Notes: a model not told the origin generated them from the sequence alone. A stretch of 64,000 nt of DNA from Paenibacillus alkalitolerans (GCF_016482785.1 NZ_JAEMXM010000010.1:1-64000), one strand, 5' to 3'; shown: positions 20,901 to 28,622, counted from the first letter of the stretch. Translations and numbers: made by a program.

Positions 20901-23203
20901 TTGGGCATCAGCCACAACAGCAGCTGCCAATCGCCCCGCACCCAACGGAGCTGCCTCTTCTGATATGCACTGTAGGTTGCCGGATGATCATCGATCAGCT
21001 CGATATCCGAGAGCAAGCCCGCGCGCAAGAAACCTCCTTCCAGCAAATCATGGCTCAGCACCCGGTTTTCCGGAATTCTCTCGCAGAGCACCTGGTAAAA
21101 GGCGTCAACGTCAAAGATTCCTTTCCCTGTAAAGATCCCTTCTCCCATCCCGTCTTGATACGGATCGGAAACGGCGAAGGAGTAAGGATCCGTTCCGTGG
21201 CCGCCCGACCACAAGTACGACAACCGGGAACGGACAGCCGATTCGTGCCTCATCGCAATCCTCGGCTGGAGTACGCCGTAACCCTCGATCACCCTTGTTT
21301 TTGCCTCGTTCAGCCTCGGCCGGTTAAAAGGCAAGTGAATCGTCCCGATCATTCTATGTACGCTTTCCAGAGGAAGCTGCGTGTCGGCATCCAGAGTGAT
21401 AATGTATCGGATCCGCCGGAGTACCGCCGCATCTCCTCTCACCGCATCGAAGCTCGTGCCGGTATCACCTTTGAGCAGCTCGACAAACTCCGCCAGCTTC
21501 CCGCGCTTTCTCTCCCATCCCATCCAAACCCTTTCGGACGCGTTCCATTGTCTGCTTCTTTGAAACAGATGGAATTTGCTTTCGGGGTATGCGCGATTCA
21601 ATCGGTCGATTTCCGCTTCAGCAGCCTTGACAACCGGCTCATCCTCGGGAAGCTTCTCCGCTTCCGCATCCTTGAAGTCGCTTAATATGGCGAAATGCAC
21701 ATTGGGGTCGCGGTTCGCCAAGTAGTGCAGCTCAAGCCTTTCCGTCATCTCCCGAACTTCCTCGACGGTCGACCAAATGACGGGAATGACAACCATCGTT
21801 GAAGCTTCCGGGGGAACCGCATCGGAAAGGTCGTATCGCAATAGCGGCACGGGGCTTTTGACCCGTTCAATGAACCAATGCACTGCCGTAACCGCCCACT
21901 CCGCAGCAGGCAGTAGAAGAACGGCTAAAATAAAGGCCCATTCCAATGGCGTTAAAATTGCATTCCGCCCGATCCATACCGAAAACCCGATCCAAGCGAT
22001 GACAAATATGACCGAAAGGAGGTTGAAATACATTCCGGTCGTTCTCCGCAAAAATGGGGTTTCCGGCAAAGCTCTCGGTTTTCCGCATATCTTGAGAGAC
22101 TCTCTCAATGCCGCGATCCCGTCGGTTTCCAATAAATAATAGGCGGCAAACGCATTGCGAGGGAGCTCCTCCACGCCGCCATCCGACCTTCGTTTCTCTT
22201 CATATACCGATGCCGCCAGTTCCACGGCGTGGGAAGCGACAAGATTTTCCGGGATATGCATTCGCCGCGCCAACCGCACTACTCTCTTCCGAAGCGTGTC
22301 GCGGCTGGAATAATCCAGACGGGCATAATCCCCCGAGCTTTCTTTGCGCAGCGTTTGTTCCACCATGCTGATCCGTTCGAACGTTTCGCGCCAATCCCAA
22401 CGCGACACCTTTCGCAGGCTTCCGATGAGGTTGCCCGCCGTCACTTGATTAGCGGCCTGAAGCTGATATTCGTACGATAGGATACGATCCAGACTTTCCG
22501 GTCCGTTCTCCAGCTTGCAGATCAGCCATTCCCCCACCGTCGCGGTATCTTCCGCGCGTTCCCGGAGATGCTTCACCAGATGAACAATTAACGGGCCGGA
22601 AAGCGGCATATCTTGACCTGCTTCTTCTAACGCCTTCTTCAGCCTTTCCGGTGTCAATCCGGAAGTCGCGATGCCGTCAAGCACGCGATCCGCCAAAGCG
22701 CACATTTCGCGGCGTTCCCGAACCGTCTCCATAATGCCGGCCAGACGGCGAATGAGAGCGATCCGAAGCATCAACGGAATTGCCCACGCTTCAGCGATGG
22801 TCAGAACGGATACTTCTTGATAAGCCTGAAGATAGGCGATAAATGAGTCCTCGTTCAAATTCCCGTCCGCATGGCCGATATATTCCGCGCAAATCGAAAA
22901 AACCCGCAATTCTCCGGTCTTGCTCAGATAAGGCAAAGCATCGGTGAACGTATTGGAAAGCTCGTGCCTGACAGACAGCACTTGTTCTTCCAGAAACTCC
23001 GCATGATCGAGCAGCCATTCCTCGGCGGGTTGGGAACAATCGGAGCGGTTCTCGCGCAATTCGGCGGCGAAAGTCCGCAGCATTCTAGCGCCGGATTCAA
23101 GGTTCCGCAATAAGCGCTTTGACGGTCTGCGCCGAACCAACGGGTCATGCTTCAATGCCAATTGGCGTGCCTCATGCCTAAGCTGTTCATTATTCAAAAT
23201 CAT
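14933..23203 (-). CDS. ndvB: Cyclic beta-1,2-glucan synthase (GT84 plus GH94), NdvB type
   Basis: A 2756-residue membrane enzyme expected to start, elongate, trim and cyclise beta-1,2-glucan from UDP-glucose. Order: a soluble N-terminal region about 1-390; membrane helices about 392-445; a GT84 glucosyltransferase with ITLDADTQLPLESVHRMIG near 605 and the QLRWVRGDWQLL segment; further membrane helices; a glycoamylase-like domain (SESGYYAFDFQMNYQYRAFG, MAHHQGMSMLTLANLLLP); and a C-terminal GH94 phosphorylase domain with catalytic-region VGDWNDGMNLVG near 2430. Length is close to the roughly 2800-2870 of known Cgs/NdvB. The ATG at 23203 has GGGGGAAAG upstream; the 41 extra codons to 23326 cross a terminator. 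Such cyclic glucans are best known from Proteobacteria. Confidence 0.93.
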   Translation of the reverse strand: MILNNEQLRHEARQLALKHDPLVRRRPSKRLLRNLESGARMLRTFAAELRENRSDCSQPAEEWLLDHAEFLEEQVLSVRHELSNTFTDALPYLSKTGELRVFSICAEYIGHADGNLNEDSFIAYLQAYQEVSVLTIAEAWAIPLMLRIALIRRLAGIMETVRERREMCALADRVLDGIATSGLTPERLKKALEEAGQDMPLSGPLIVHLVKHLRERAEDTATVGEWLICKLENGPESLDRILSYEYQLQAANQVTAGNLIGSLRKVSRWDWRETFERISMVEQTLRKESSGDYARLDYSSRDTLRKRVVRLARRMHIPENLVASHAVELAASVYEEKRRSDGGVEELPRNAFAAYYLLETDGIAALRESLKICGKPRALPETPFLRRTTGMYFNLLSVIFVIAWIGFSVWIGRNAILTPLEWAFILAVLLLPAAEWAVTAVHWFIERVKSPVPLLRYDLSDAVPPEASTMVVIPVIWSTVEEVREMTERLELHYLANRDPNVHFAILSDFKDAEAEKLPEDEPVVKAAEAEIDRLNRAYPESKFHLFQRSRQWNASERVWMGWERKRGKLAEFVELLKGDTGTSFDAVRGDAAVLRRIRYIITLDADTQLPLESVHRMIGTIHLPFNRPRLNEAKTRVIEGYGVLQPRIAMRHESAVRSRLSYLWSGGHGTDPYSFAVSDPYQDGMGEGIFTGKGIFDVDAFYQVLCERIPENRVLSHDLLEGGFLRAGLLSDIELIDDHPATYSAYQKRQLRWVRGDWQLLLWLMPKVRNRRGELLPVDLSVLTRWQIIDNLRRSLLPPVLFAILLLSLNVLPGSSAAWIVLVFATWFLPVIRQIAAARSALRHSASLGLTTGQVLVGLMTLPFQTVLLINAIARTLWRLMFTKRGLLEWVSSSEVERRSKLKGAPPLLGMFGGYVLVVVFLAETVRSGSLVSQAIGFSLTALWIYAPFAVRWLEQPPRQEKLEFSAEETEELRRLSREIWSFYEDYVTEEDNWLPPDNVQIEPPNGVARRTSPTNIGLYLSCALAARDFGFIDTPGLIERLERTLSTIERLEKWEGHLYNWYDTATLKSLPPLYVSTVDSGNLVTCLMTVKEGVKEWLEHDDMAGKRTESGSRTDRGAESLHVAFAEEISPAKSAEPFAQAKNDWRDRGNRVVTRLERLVQETNFRPLYDHKTKLFSLGYHAGGRERDQVLYDLMASEARQASFVAVALGQVSVSHWHALGRTMTKSGTRPLLLSWSGTMFEYLMPWLFLRTYRNTVWESTYRAVVGRQIEYARQRGVPFGISESGYYAFDFQMNYQYRAFGVPGLGFKRGLEQDLVVSPYAAVLAMPFAKHQALDALKRMEQLGGRGKYGYYEALDFTPERMPRDRRHIVIRSFMAHHQGMSMLTLANLLLPQTMYGRFHRDKRVRTAEMLLQERIPQRPKFIKHPSMHRVHAPLSEPVQDTTSLREYSSAITTVPEVCVLSNGTFTTVVTNSGSGFSRYEGLSVSRWREDPVTDPWGSFLYIRDVTKDVVWSPSYQPCRSVSQEQRVQFFSDRATFMRADEEMQTVMEICVSPEWNAEVRRITLTNTGKEAKILEVTTFVELALAHPNADDAHPAFSKLFVRTDYDEKSGCLVAGRRPREQKDRTLWAAHSLIADGNTIGAVEYETDRAGFIGRGHRLSEPQGIRSRLRGTVGSVADPAFAMRRRIHIEPGEKAHLFAVTSVADTKETAVDTVLQLTTGQAVDRAFQLAWNRGQIELRNLRLTNREAAAFQMFASQVLYNPPLRKEREQSISSNVKGQSGLWSFGVSGDRPVVLARIDHRSQLPFVVKLLTGHEYLRRLGISFDLVLLNESAEGYYQELQEALQRAAEHGVDRFGAGLAGVYVIPANQLREEDKTLLAAVARIVLRAGGPSFAAQIQLPKDEAQAAWPEELARSAPVNRYDGRPVQTNQDDAAKWLFYNGSGGFSPDGKEYRIMIRNGKHLPSPWINVLANPHFGCFVSELGTGYTWFRNSRECKLTPWSNDPVLDPPGETGYLRDEESGEAWSLAPSAMRSEPPYRIAHGRGYTKFDHQRHGIEHEMTVFVPLQDPVKIMRLKLRNNTSEPRRMSVTYYAEWVIGVQRHSNAPYIVTEWNESASILTARNMYQETFRDATAFLGVYPQPSSGGESNGAHELSWTVDRNEFIGRGGSMESPAALNRARLSGRTGACYDSCGAIQAKFILEPDSEKVVYILLGCGTSDEAASKLALQYSGVAACEKALKEVTDFWEHTLDQIVVSTPSPEADVLLNGWLLYQTLVCRMWARTAFYQAGGAYGFRDQLQDSLALLHTRPDLARAQIVLHASHQYEEGDVQHWWHEETGRGIRTLFSDDLLWLPYAVSRYVEHTGDGSILDETAPFLHSEPLREGEHERYEPTQHSGRSATIYEHCLRAIDKALQRMGEHALPLIGVGDWNDGMNLVGAEGRGESVWLGWFICEVLRGFAEHCRTRGDTDREAAFEEIRSKLTASLNEHAWDGQWYRRAFTDSGQWLGSIRNEECRIDAIAQSWSVISGAAPEDRAVQAMQSFDRELVDRDISVARLLTPPFDKTDLNPGYIQGYPPGIRENGAQYTHGVIWSIVAWCQLGNGDKAFELFHMLNPLTHTRTNREVMEYGGEPYVMAADVYTAEPHKGHAGWTWYTGAAGWMYQAGIEWILGIRRRGEKLYIDPEIPADWPGYSATYRFGKARYHITVKKSSGTASEAGILLVDGKEVPQSQHKPEQGVCFELRDDGQEHHVELTY

Positions 23204-23302
23204 GCACTTTCCCCCAGCGAAGATATTGTTAGCACAGCCGCATAAATCTAAACATTCCCAATCTAGCTGGAATTTATGAACTTTGATGTGCCCCAAACAG
23301 AA

Positions 23303-23332
23303 AAAGACTTGGAGATCCGGCTCCAAGTCTTT
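23303..23332 (-). terminator. Terminator-like hairpin 100 bp upstream of the glucan synthase start
   Basis: Perfect 12-bp arms AAAGACTTGGAG (23303-23314) and CTCCAAGTCTTT (23321-23332) with a 6-base loop. The minus strand then reads into a T run. It lies between the glucan synthase start and the beta-glucosidase terminator, so it is either a second barrier or a leader attenuator. Confidence 0.7.
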
Positions 23333-23425
23333 GAAAGTTTATGAGTTGACCGTCCGGACATCATTTGCCCGAATTGGTGCGCTTCATTATCTCCAACGTG
23401 TGGTCCTTATGCCCGTCGCATGATC

Positions 23426-23673
23426 ATTATGGCAACGGAATGTTCATAAGCGGTCGTCGTTGTGTATGTCCGTGCGGTATATTTTTTCGTACTTCTGTGA
23501 CTATGGCAATAGTGTGTACGTAATCTGTGTTCTTAACAACCGTTTATGAACAGTGCATTGCCATAATTGATCCCGATCATCGGATTCCGTAAAAATTATG
23601 GCAATCCGGCGACCATTCGTAGACAACCTTTCTCCATAAAATATTGTCCTGTGCGTTGTACTGCCGTTCATAA
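23426..23673. repeat. Alternating short boxes (ATTATGGCAA and GTTCATAAG) with a 28-bp imperfect inverted repeat
   Basis: The 28 bases at 23426-23453 recur inverted at 23540-23567 with differences only in a 5-base middle and one further base. ATTATGGCAA-like boxes also occur at about 23501 and 23595, and GTTCATAAG again at 23665-23673. The gene-free stretch between the beta-glucosidase and the glucan synthase (23333-23683) otherwise shows nothing I recognise. Confidence 0.7.
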
Positions 23674-23677
23674 GACA

Positions 23678-23711
23678 CAAAAAAACCTCCGCCGCGTGTT
23701 GGGAGGAGGTT
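23678..23711 (-). terminator. Rho-independent terminator of the sugar ABC/beta-glucosidase operon
   Basis: AACCTCC (23684-23690) pairs with GGAGGTT (23705-23711); seven A on the plus strand give a T run on the minus strand. It begins 14 bases after the beta-glucosidase stop. Confidence 0.8.
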
Positions 23712-23724
23712 AAGCATTATTATC

Positions 23725-25077
23725 TCAATCTACAATCCGATTCGCTCGCACGACATCCTTGTACCAATAAGCGCTTGCCTTGGGCGTGCGCGCCTGCGTC
23801 TCGTAGTCGACGTATACCATCCCGAACCGTTTTTCGTATCCGAAAGCCCACTCGAAGTTGTCCAGGAAAGACCACAAATAATAGCCTTGCAGGTTGCCGC
23901 CTTCCGCTATGAACCGCTGCGCCTGCTCCAAATGCGCTTTAACGTAACGGATACGGTCCCGGTCGTCTACTTTTCCTTCGATCAACCGATCCGCCGTCGC
24001 TGCGCCGTTTTCCGTAATGTAAATCGGAAGAGACGTATATTGCTGTTGCAGACGCTTCAGCAGCCGGTACAGCGATTCCGGATGCACTTCCCAGCCCATA
24101 TCCGTCACTTCGCTGCCCTCCGGCAACTCATAATCCGCCTTCAGCAACGGGTGGCCGTTTCCTTCCTTCACGATTGCGCGGGTATAATAGTTGATCCCCA
24201 GAAAATCACCCGCTTCGCCGATCGCGTCCAGATCGCCCGGTTTCACGAAATCGAACGACCCGATGTGCGGCAAGTACCATTCCTTCATGTCCTGCGGATA
24301 ATCCCCTTTGAACAAGGGATCGAGAAACCACCGGTTCAAATACCCGTCGTGTCTTTGCTGCGCCGCCAAGTCTTCGGGACGATCGGACGCCGGATCGTTG
24401 TAGTCCAGATTGAGCGTCATGCCGATCCGCCCGGACAAGCCCATTTCCCGGTACGCTCTGATCGCCAGGCCGTGGGACAGCAGTATGTGATGCGCGGACA
24501 CGAGCGCCTCGCGCCAATCGGTGTGCCCCGGGGCGTGAACGCCAATGCCGTAGCCGAGAACGGCGGCGCACCACGGCTCGTTATGGGTGTTCCACATCGG
24601 CACGTCGTGTCCGAATTCGGCAAACAACGCTCCGGCATATTCCAAGTAATAGTCTACCGTCTTCCGGTTTGTCCAACCCCCCTCGTCTTGAACCCACTGG
24701 GGCAAATCCCAATGGTAGACCGTCACGAGCGGCTGAATGCCGTATTTCTTCAATTCCTGCAGCAGAGCCCGGTAGAAATCCAGCCCCTTGCGGTTCAGCT
24801 TCCCCTTCTCGGGAAAAATGCGCGGCCACGCCACAGAGAAGCGGTAGTGCTTGATTCCCAAATCGGCCAGCAGCCGGACATCGTCAGGATAACGGTAATA
24901 GTGCTCGCACGCGCGATCGCCCGTATCGCCCCCCGCTACCTTGCCCGGCGTCCGGCAGAAAGTATCCCATATCGATGCCGTCCGGCCGTCCGCGTCCGCC
25001 GCCCCTTCGATCTGGTAAGATGAAGTGGCGACCCCCCAGACGAAGCCGTCGGGAAATTTCTTCGTATCAATGCTCAT
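23725..25077 (-). CDS. bglA: Beta-glucosidase, glycoside hydrolase family 1
   Basis: A 450-residue cytoplasmic GH1 enzyme that hydrolyses beta-glucosides such as cellobiose or related disaccharides. The opening FPDGFVWGVATSSYQIEGA is the family N-terminal signature. The acid/base Glu167 is in WNTHNEPWC and the nucleophile Glu356 in YITENGAA. No phosphate-binding features of 6-phospho-beta-glucosidases are evident, which fits uptake by an ABC importer rather than a PTS. The ATG at 25077 has AAAGGTG 9 bases upstream and is preferred to the GTG at 25089. It is last in the operon SBP-permease-permease-bglA. Confidence 0.95.
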   Translation of the reverse strand: MSIDTKKFPDGFVWGVATSSYQIEGAADADGRTASIWDTFCRTPGKVAGGDTGDRACEHYYRYPDDVRLLADLGIKHYRFSVAWPRIFPEKGKLNRKGLDFYRALLQELKKYGIQPLVTVYHWDLPQWVQDEGGWTNRKTVDYYLEYAGALFAEFGHDVPMWNTHNEPWCAAVLGYGIGVHAPGHTDWREALVSAHHILLSHGLAIRAYREMGLSGRIGMTLNLDYNDPASDRPEDLAAQQRHDGYLNRWFLDPLFKGDYPQDMKEWYLPHIGSFDFVKPGDLDAIGEAGDFLGINYYTRAIVKEGNGHPLLKADYELPEGSEVTDMGWEVHPESLYRLLKRLQQQYTSLPIYITENGAATADRLIEGKVDDRDRIRYVKAHLEQAQRFIAEGGNLQGYYLWSFLDNFEWAFGYEKRFGMVYVDYETQARTPKASAYWYKDVVRANRIVD

Positions 25078-25097
25078 CAAACCGTACACCTTTCAGC

Positions 25098-25916
25098 TTA
25101 AAATTTTACGGATCCGGCCAACGCTCCGCTCACCAAGAAGCGCTGTACGAACACATAAAGCACGATCAGCGGCAGCGCGACGAGGATAATGCCGCAGGCG
25201 AGCAGCGGCCAGTTGTTCAAATATTGACCGAAAAACGCGAACAGCCCCCTTGTGATCGGTTGGTACTTCGAGTCGGACAAATAAATGGTCGGACCGATAA
25301 TATCGTTCCAGATGCCGATGGCGGTCAGCAGTATCCCCGTCGCCATAACCGGCTTCATCAACGGCAGCAAAATTTGGAACAGGAAACGCAAGTAACCGCA
25401 ACCGTCCATCGCCGCCGCTTCGTCAAGCTCCTTGGAAATCGACTTGATATAGCCTACGAACATCATGAAGGCGATGCCCGTCCCTCCGGTGCGCAGCAAA
25501 ATGTACCCCCACTGCTCGTTGTAAAGCCCGAGCTTGTTGACGAGCCAAAACTGCGGGACAAGCGGATTCGGGAGAAACAGGGACATCACAAAGAACAAAT
25601 AGATCAGGTTGGAAAATTTGACGTAACGGCGCGCGATCGGGAACGCCGCGAAAACCGCCAACATGATCGAACCGAATGTCGCCGTCGAAGTATACAGCAG
25701 GCTGTTCCAAATATAAGTCGAGAAATTCCCTTTGTTCCATGCCTCGACGAAATTCCCGAACCGAAACTGTTCCGCAATGCCGACCGGGGACTTCAAAAAT
25801 TCGATTTGCGTTTTCATGGCTACGTTAAACAGATAGAACAACGGAAAAAGATAAATGACCAACATGGCAACAACGACAAGATAACGGAAGAGCAGCGGGA
25901 CTTTGTTTTCCTGCAT
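25098..25916 (-). CDS. Sugar ABC transporter permease (MalG/CUT1 type)
   Basis: A 272-residue inner-membrane subunit with about six helices, beginning with LLFRYLVVVAMLVIYLFPLFYLF. The EAA loop that contacts the ATPase is DEAAAMDGCGYLRFLFQILLP, the CUT1 MalG form. Its ATG overlaps the stop of the preceding permease by one base (TAATG). No ATPase gene is in the operon, which is usual for CUT1 systems that share a genome-encoded MsmK/MalK-type ATPase. Confidence 0.95.
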   Translation of the reverse strand: MQENKVPLLFRYLVVVAMLVIYLFPLFYLFNVAMKTQIEFLKSPVGIAEQFRFGNFVEAWNKGNFSTYIWNSLLYTSTATFGSIMLAVFAAFPIARRYVKFSNLIYLFFVMSLFLPNPLVPQFWLVNKLGLYNEQWGYILLRTGGTGIAFMMFVGYIKSISKELDEAAAMDGCGYLRFLFQILLPLMKPVMATGILLTAIGIWNDIIGPTIYLSDSKYQPITRGLFAFFGQYLNNWPLLACGIILVALPLIVLYVFVQRFLVSGALAGSVKF

Positions 25917-26812
25917 TACAGTTCCACCTCCCGTCTCCGTAAATAAATCATGGCGGCAACGGTAACGGCGAACACGAACACGAACTGGATCATCGCGCCG
26001 GCGGAAGCGAGCCCGAAGTCGGCCACCCGGTTATTGGCGATAGCGTCCCGGTACACGTCGAAGGCCAAAGTACGCGTATTGAAGCCGCCGTTCGTCAGCA
26101 CGTAAATGATATCGAACGTCTGCAGAGCGCCGATAATCGAAAGCATAATATTGACGGTAAACGCGGGAGCGATCATCGGAAACGTAATATGCCGGAACGA
26201 CTGCCAGCGGCTCGTGCCGTCGATATGGCCCGCTTCGTACAAGTCTTTCGGAATCGACTGCAGACCGGCCAGGAAGATCGTCATCGAATAGCCCATATAC
26301 ATCCAGATTTGGACGAAAATAACCCACTCGAATGCGGAATTGTAGTCCGAAAAAAACGTCGATTTCGCGCCGAACCATCCGAACAGCTCCTTCATCGGGC
26401 CGCCCAGCGGATTCGTCATCATCCTCCAGACGAGACCGGACACCGTAACGCCTAGAACGACCGGCAGGAAGAAGGTTGCCCGGTAGAAAGCGTCTCCTCT
26501 CAATTTACGGTTCAGAAGGACTGCCATCCAAAGCCCGATGGCATTCTGAATAATTACGACGGCGAATGAAAAATAGACCGTGTTGACAATCGAGCGGATT
26601 CGCTCCTTCTGGTCCGACGAGAAGAAAAACCTTTCATAATTGTGCCAGCCGACAAATTTCCACTCGACGCCCGGCAGTCCCGTGGCGTTCGTAAACGAAA
26701 AAAAGATCGTCGCGACGGAAGGACCGAATCCGAACACGACATAAAGCAGCAAGGGCAGCATCAGCAAAGCGAGCGGCAAGTGCCTTGCAATCCCTTTTCC
26801 GAACGGATACAT
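25916..26812 (-). CDS. Sugar ABC transporter permease (MalF/CUT1 type)
   Basis: A 298-residue partner permease. It begins with a hydrophobic helix (LPLALLMLPLLLYVVFGFGP) and carries the EAA loop LYEAGHIDGTSRWQSFRHI-like block, followed by TFPMIAPAFTVN. GAGGTGATGGG lies just upstream of the ATG. It is second in the operon after the binding protein and separated from it by about 100 bases with a stem-loop. Confidence 0.94.
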   Translation of the reverse strand: MYPFGKGIARHLPLALLMLPLLLYVVFGFGPSVATIFFSFTNATGLPGVEWKFVGWHNYERFFFSSDQKERIRSIVNTVYFSFAVVIIQNAIGLWMAVLLNRKLRGDAFYRATFFLPVVLGVTVSGLVWRMMTNPLGGPMKELFGWFGAKSTFFSDYNSAFEWVIFVQIWMYMGYSMTIFLAGLQSIPKDLYEAGHIDGTSRWQSFRHITFPMIAPAFTVNIMLSIIGALQTFDIIYVLTNGGFNTRTLAFDVYRDAIANNRVADFGLASAGAMIQFVFVFAVTVAAMIYLRRREVEL

Positions 26813-26861
26813 CCCATCACCTCTTCATACCTGATCTCGCTATTTTTGTATTGAAGGAACG

Positions 26862-26890
26862 ACGGGGCCTGATTCGAGATCAGACCCCGT
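26862..26890 (-). terminator. Intercistronic stem-loop between binding protein and permease genes
   Basis: Twelve-base arms (26862-26873 and 26879-26890) pair with one mismatch around the loop TCGAG. No T run follows on the minus strand. Such hairpins after binding-protein genes usually stabilise the upstream message or allow partial read-through, giving more receptor than permease. Confidence 0.7.
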
Positions 26891-26908
26891 GATCCATCCG
26901 TTTTTTTA

Positions 26909-28279
26909 TTACTTCGGAGCTGCCGCATCCCACTCGGATTGCGAAAGCTCAGCCAACTCTTCCGGCGTCTTGACCGGACCCGCCGGGGCCAGGAACTCCG
27001 CGTGGATGCTGGAGCCGCTGACATGTTCGCCCGCGTTGGCGCGGTTGATGAACAATTGGTCCCACGCGAGCTTGAAGCTCGACAAATACGGCTTGATTTC
27101 GTTGATGAACGGATCTTCGACCGTCACGTCGGCATTCGGAAGGAAGCCGGACGCTTTCACGAACTCCGCATAATGCTCCGGCTCGGACTGCATCGCGAGC
27201 CATTTCAGAGCGGCGTCTTTGTTCTTCGCTTTTTCCAGAACGACCCATGACATGTCGTATTTGCCGGCGAGAGAGTTGTTTTGAGACGCGTCGTTGCTGC
27301 CCGGGATCGGGAAGTAGCCGAATTCCAGGTTCGGGTCCAACGACTTGAGCGTCGGCGCGTTCCAGGTGCCGTCGGCGATCATGGCTACTTGGCCGCTGAC
27401 GAACAGGCTCGGCAGCGAACCGTAGTCGACGCCCATGAAAGCGTCGATCGCATTCTCCATCAGAAACTGGGCTTTACCGAGAATTTCGATTTGTGCCGGG
27501 TCCGTAAATTTCGTCGTGCCGCGCCAGAGCCCTTCGATGAATGCCGCTTGGTCTTTGTGAACGGAGGCGGACAATCCTTGAACCGCAAGGTTGAACGGCC
27601 AAATGTCTTTTCCGGCGAATCCGAGCGGGGTGACGCCTTTTTCTTTCAGCGTGTTCACGACCGTTACGAATTCGTCCCATGTTGTCGGCACTTGCAGGCC
27701 GTTGTCGGCGAAAATCTTTTTATTGTAGTAAAGGCCGGTGAAGGACACCTTACCCATGTTGATGCCGTACACTTTGCCGTTGTACGTGGTGGAGTTTTGC
27801 ACGTCAATCGAATTGTAGTTGGAGACGAACTCTTGGTTCGTCAAATCTGCAATCAAACCGGCATCGATCCATTGCTTCCACAGCGGGTCCTCGGCGCCTT
27901 TCGCCCATTCCTGCGGAATCGGGGCGAAACCGCTTTTCAGCGCCACCAAGTCGGCATCGTTGGCGTTAATGCGCGTTTGCTGCAGTTGGTCGTATGTGGC
28001 GTCCGAAGGAACGACGTCGTACACGACCTTGATGTTCGGGTAGCGTTCCATAAATTCCTTGTTGAACTCTTCGTAGTACTTGTTCACCGGCTCGTTGATC
28101 CAGTGAATGATTTTCAGCGTCACTTCTTCGTCCGGTTTCGCGCCGGATTCCGAAGCGGCCGGCTCCGAGGAGCTTTCGGAAGGCGTCTCCGACGTATTGC
28201 CGCCGCCGTTACCGCCGCAGGCTGCAACGACGAAGACCAGAACCAGGCTCATTAACCCTAATGCGTACTTCTTCAACAT
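26909..28279 (-). CDS. Sugar-binding lipoprotein of CUT1 ABC transporter (SBP family 1)
   Basis: A 456-residue extracellular receptor, lipid-anchored at Cys21 (lipobox VVAAC), followed by a Gly/Ser/Glu linker to about residue 45. The fold is family 1 (MalE-like): a first beta strand VTLKIIHWINEPV, then TTWDEFVTVVNTLKEKGVTPLGFAG and the AMIADGTWN segment. The gene context with a GH1 beta-glucosidase suggests a beta-gluco-oligosaccharide such as cellobiose, or possibly sophorose-type beta-1,2 sugars given the neighbouring glucan synthase; the ligand cannot be read directly. Confidence 0.94.
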   Translation of the reverse strand: MLKKYALGLMSLVLVFVVAACGGNGGGNTSETPSESSSEPAASESGAKPDEEVTLKIIHWINEPVNKYYEEFNKEFMERYPNIKVVYDVVPSDATYDQLQQTRINANDADLVALKSGFAPIPQEWAKGAEDPLWKQWIDAGLIADLTNQEFVSNYNSIDVQNSTTYNGKVYGINMGKVSFTGLYYNKKIFADNGLQVPTTWDEFVTVVNTLKEKGVTPLGFAGKDIWPFNLAVQGLSASVHKDQAAFIEGLWRGTTKFTDPAQIEILGKAQFLMENAIDAFMGVDYGSLPSLFVSGQVAMIADGTWNAPTLKSLDPNLEFGYFPIPGSNDASQNNSLAGKYDMSWVVLEKAKNKDAALKWLAMQSEPEHYAEFVKASGFLPNADVTVEDPFINEIKPYLSSFKLAWDQLFINRANAGEHVSGSSIHAEFLAPAGPVKTPEELAELSQSEWDAAAPK

Positions 28280-28390
28280 TCCTTGTTCCCCCTAATAATA
28301 TGGATCGATTGCTCGAAAATTTTCAGAAAACGCCTTCAATGACTTTCCTCCGGCTCCCCTGAAACCAGGATTGAATGAGGATTTGGAATC

Positions 28391-28447
28391 CGAAACCGCT
28401 TTCGAAAATTACAGCTTTATTATTTCTCATCGAGGAGATTTTGTAAA
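28391..28447 (-). promoter_or_regulatory. Promoter and LacI-type operator of the sugar ABC operon
   Basis: On the minus strand TTTACA (28442-28447) and AATAAT (28419-28424) are 17 bases apart. Just downstream of the expected start lies the pseudo-palindrome CGAAACCGCTTTCG (28391-28404) with the central CG typical of LacI-family operators. It also matches the cre consensus at 12 of 14 positions, so CcpA binding is an alternative. Confidence 0.65.
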
Positions 28448-28504
28448 GAGGGATTTCAAAAAAAATGTTGCCGGTCGACAATTCCAGTTATTTTAAGGTT
28501 TTTA

Positions 28505-28584
28505 TTGACGAAACTGTTTCGTAAACCCTAAAATAGGTAGAGTGTTTACTATATAACGCATTTGCGGACTCGAAACCGATTTAG
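28505..28584 (+). promoter_or_regulatory. Promoter and candidate operators of the LacI-type gene
   Basis: TTGACG (28505-28510) and TAAAAT (28529-28534) have an 18-base spacer. The perfect palindrome ACGAAACTGTTTCGT (28508-28522) overlaps the -35 and spacer. A second CGAAACCG half-site-like sequence at 28571-28584 resembles the operator in front of the divergent sugar operon, suggesting autoregulation. Confidence 0.55.
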
Positions 28585-28622
28585 TCCATGTCCGACAATG
28601 AAATAAAGGAGAGCCCACAGCA

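Noticed and set aside
23887-25023. 378-codon plus-strand open frame
   Set aside because: Antisense shadow of the GH1 beta-glucosidase.
27281-28255. 324-codon plus-strand open frame
   Set aside because: Antisense shadow of the sugar-binding lipoprotein gene, whose motifs and operon context are clear.
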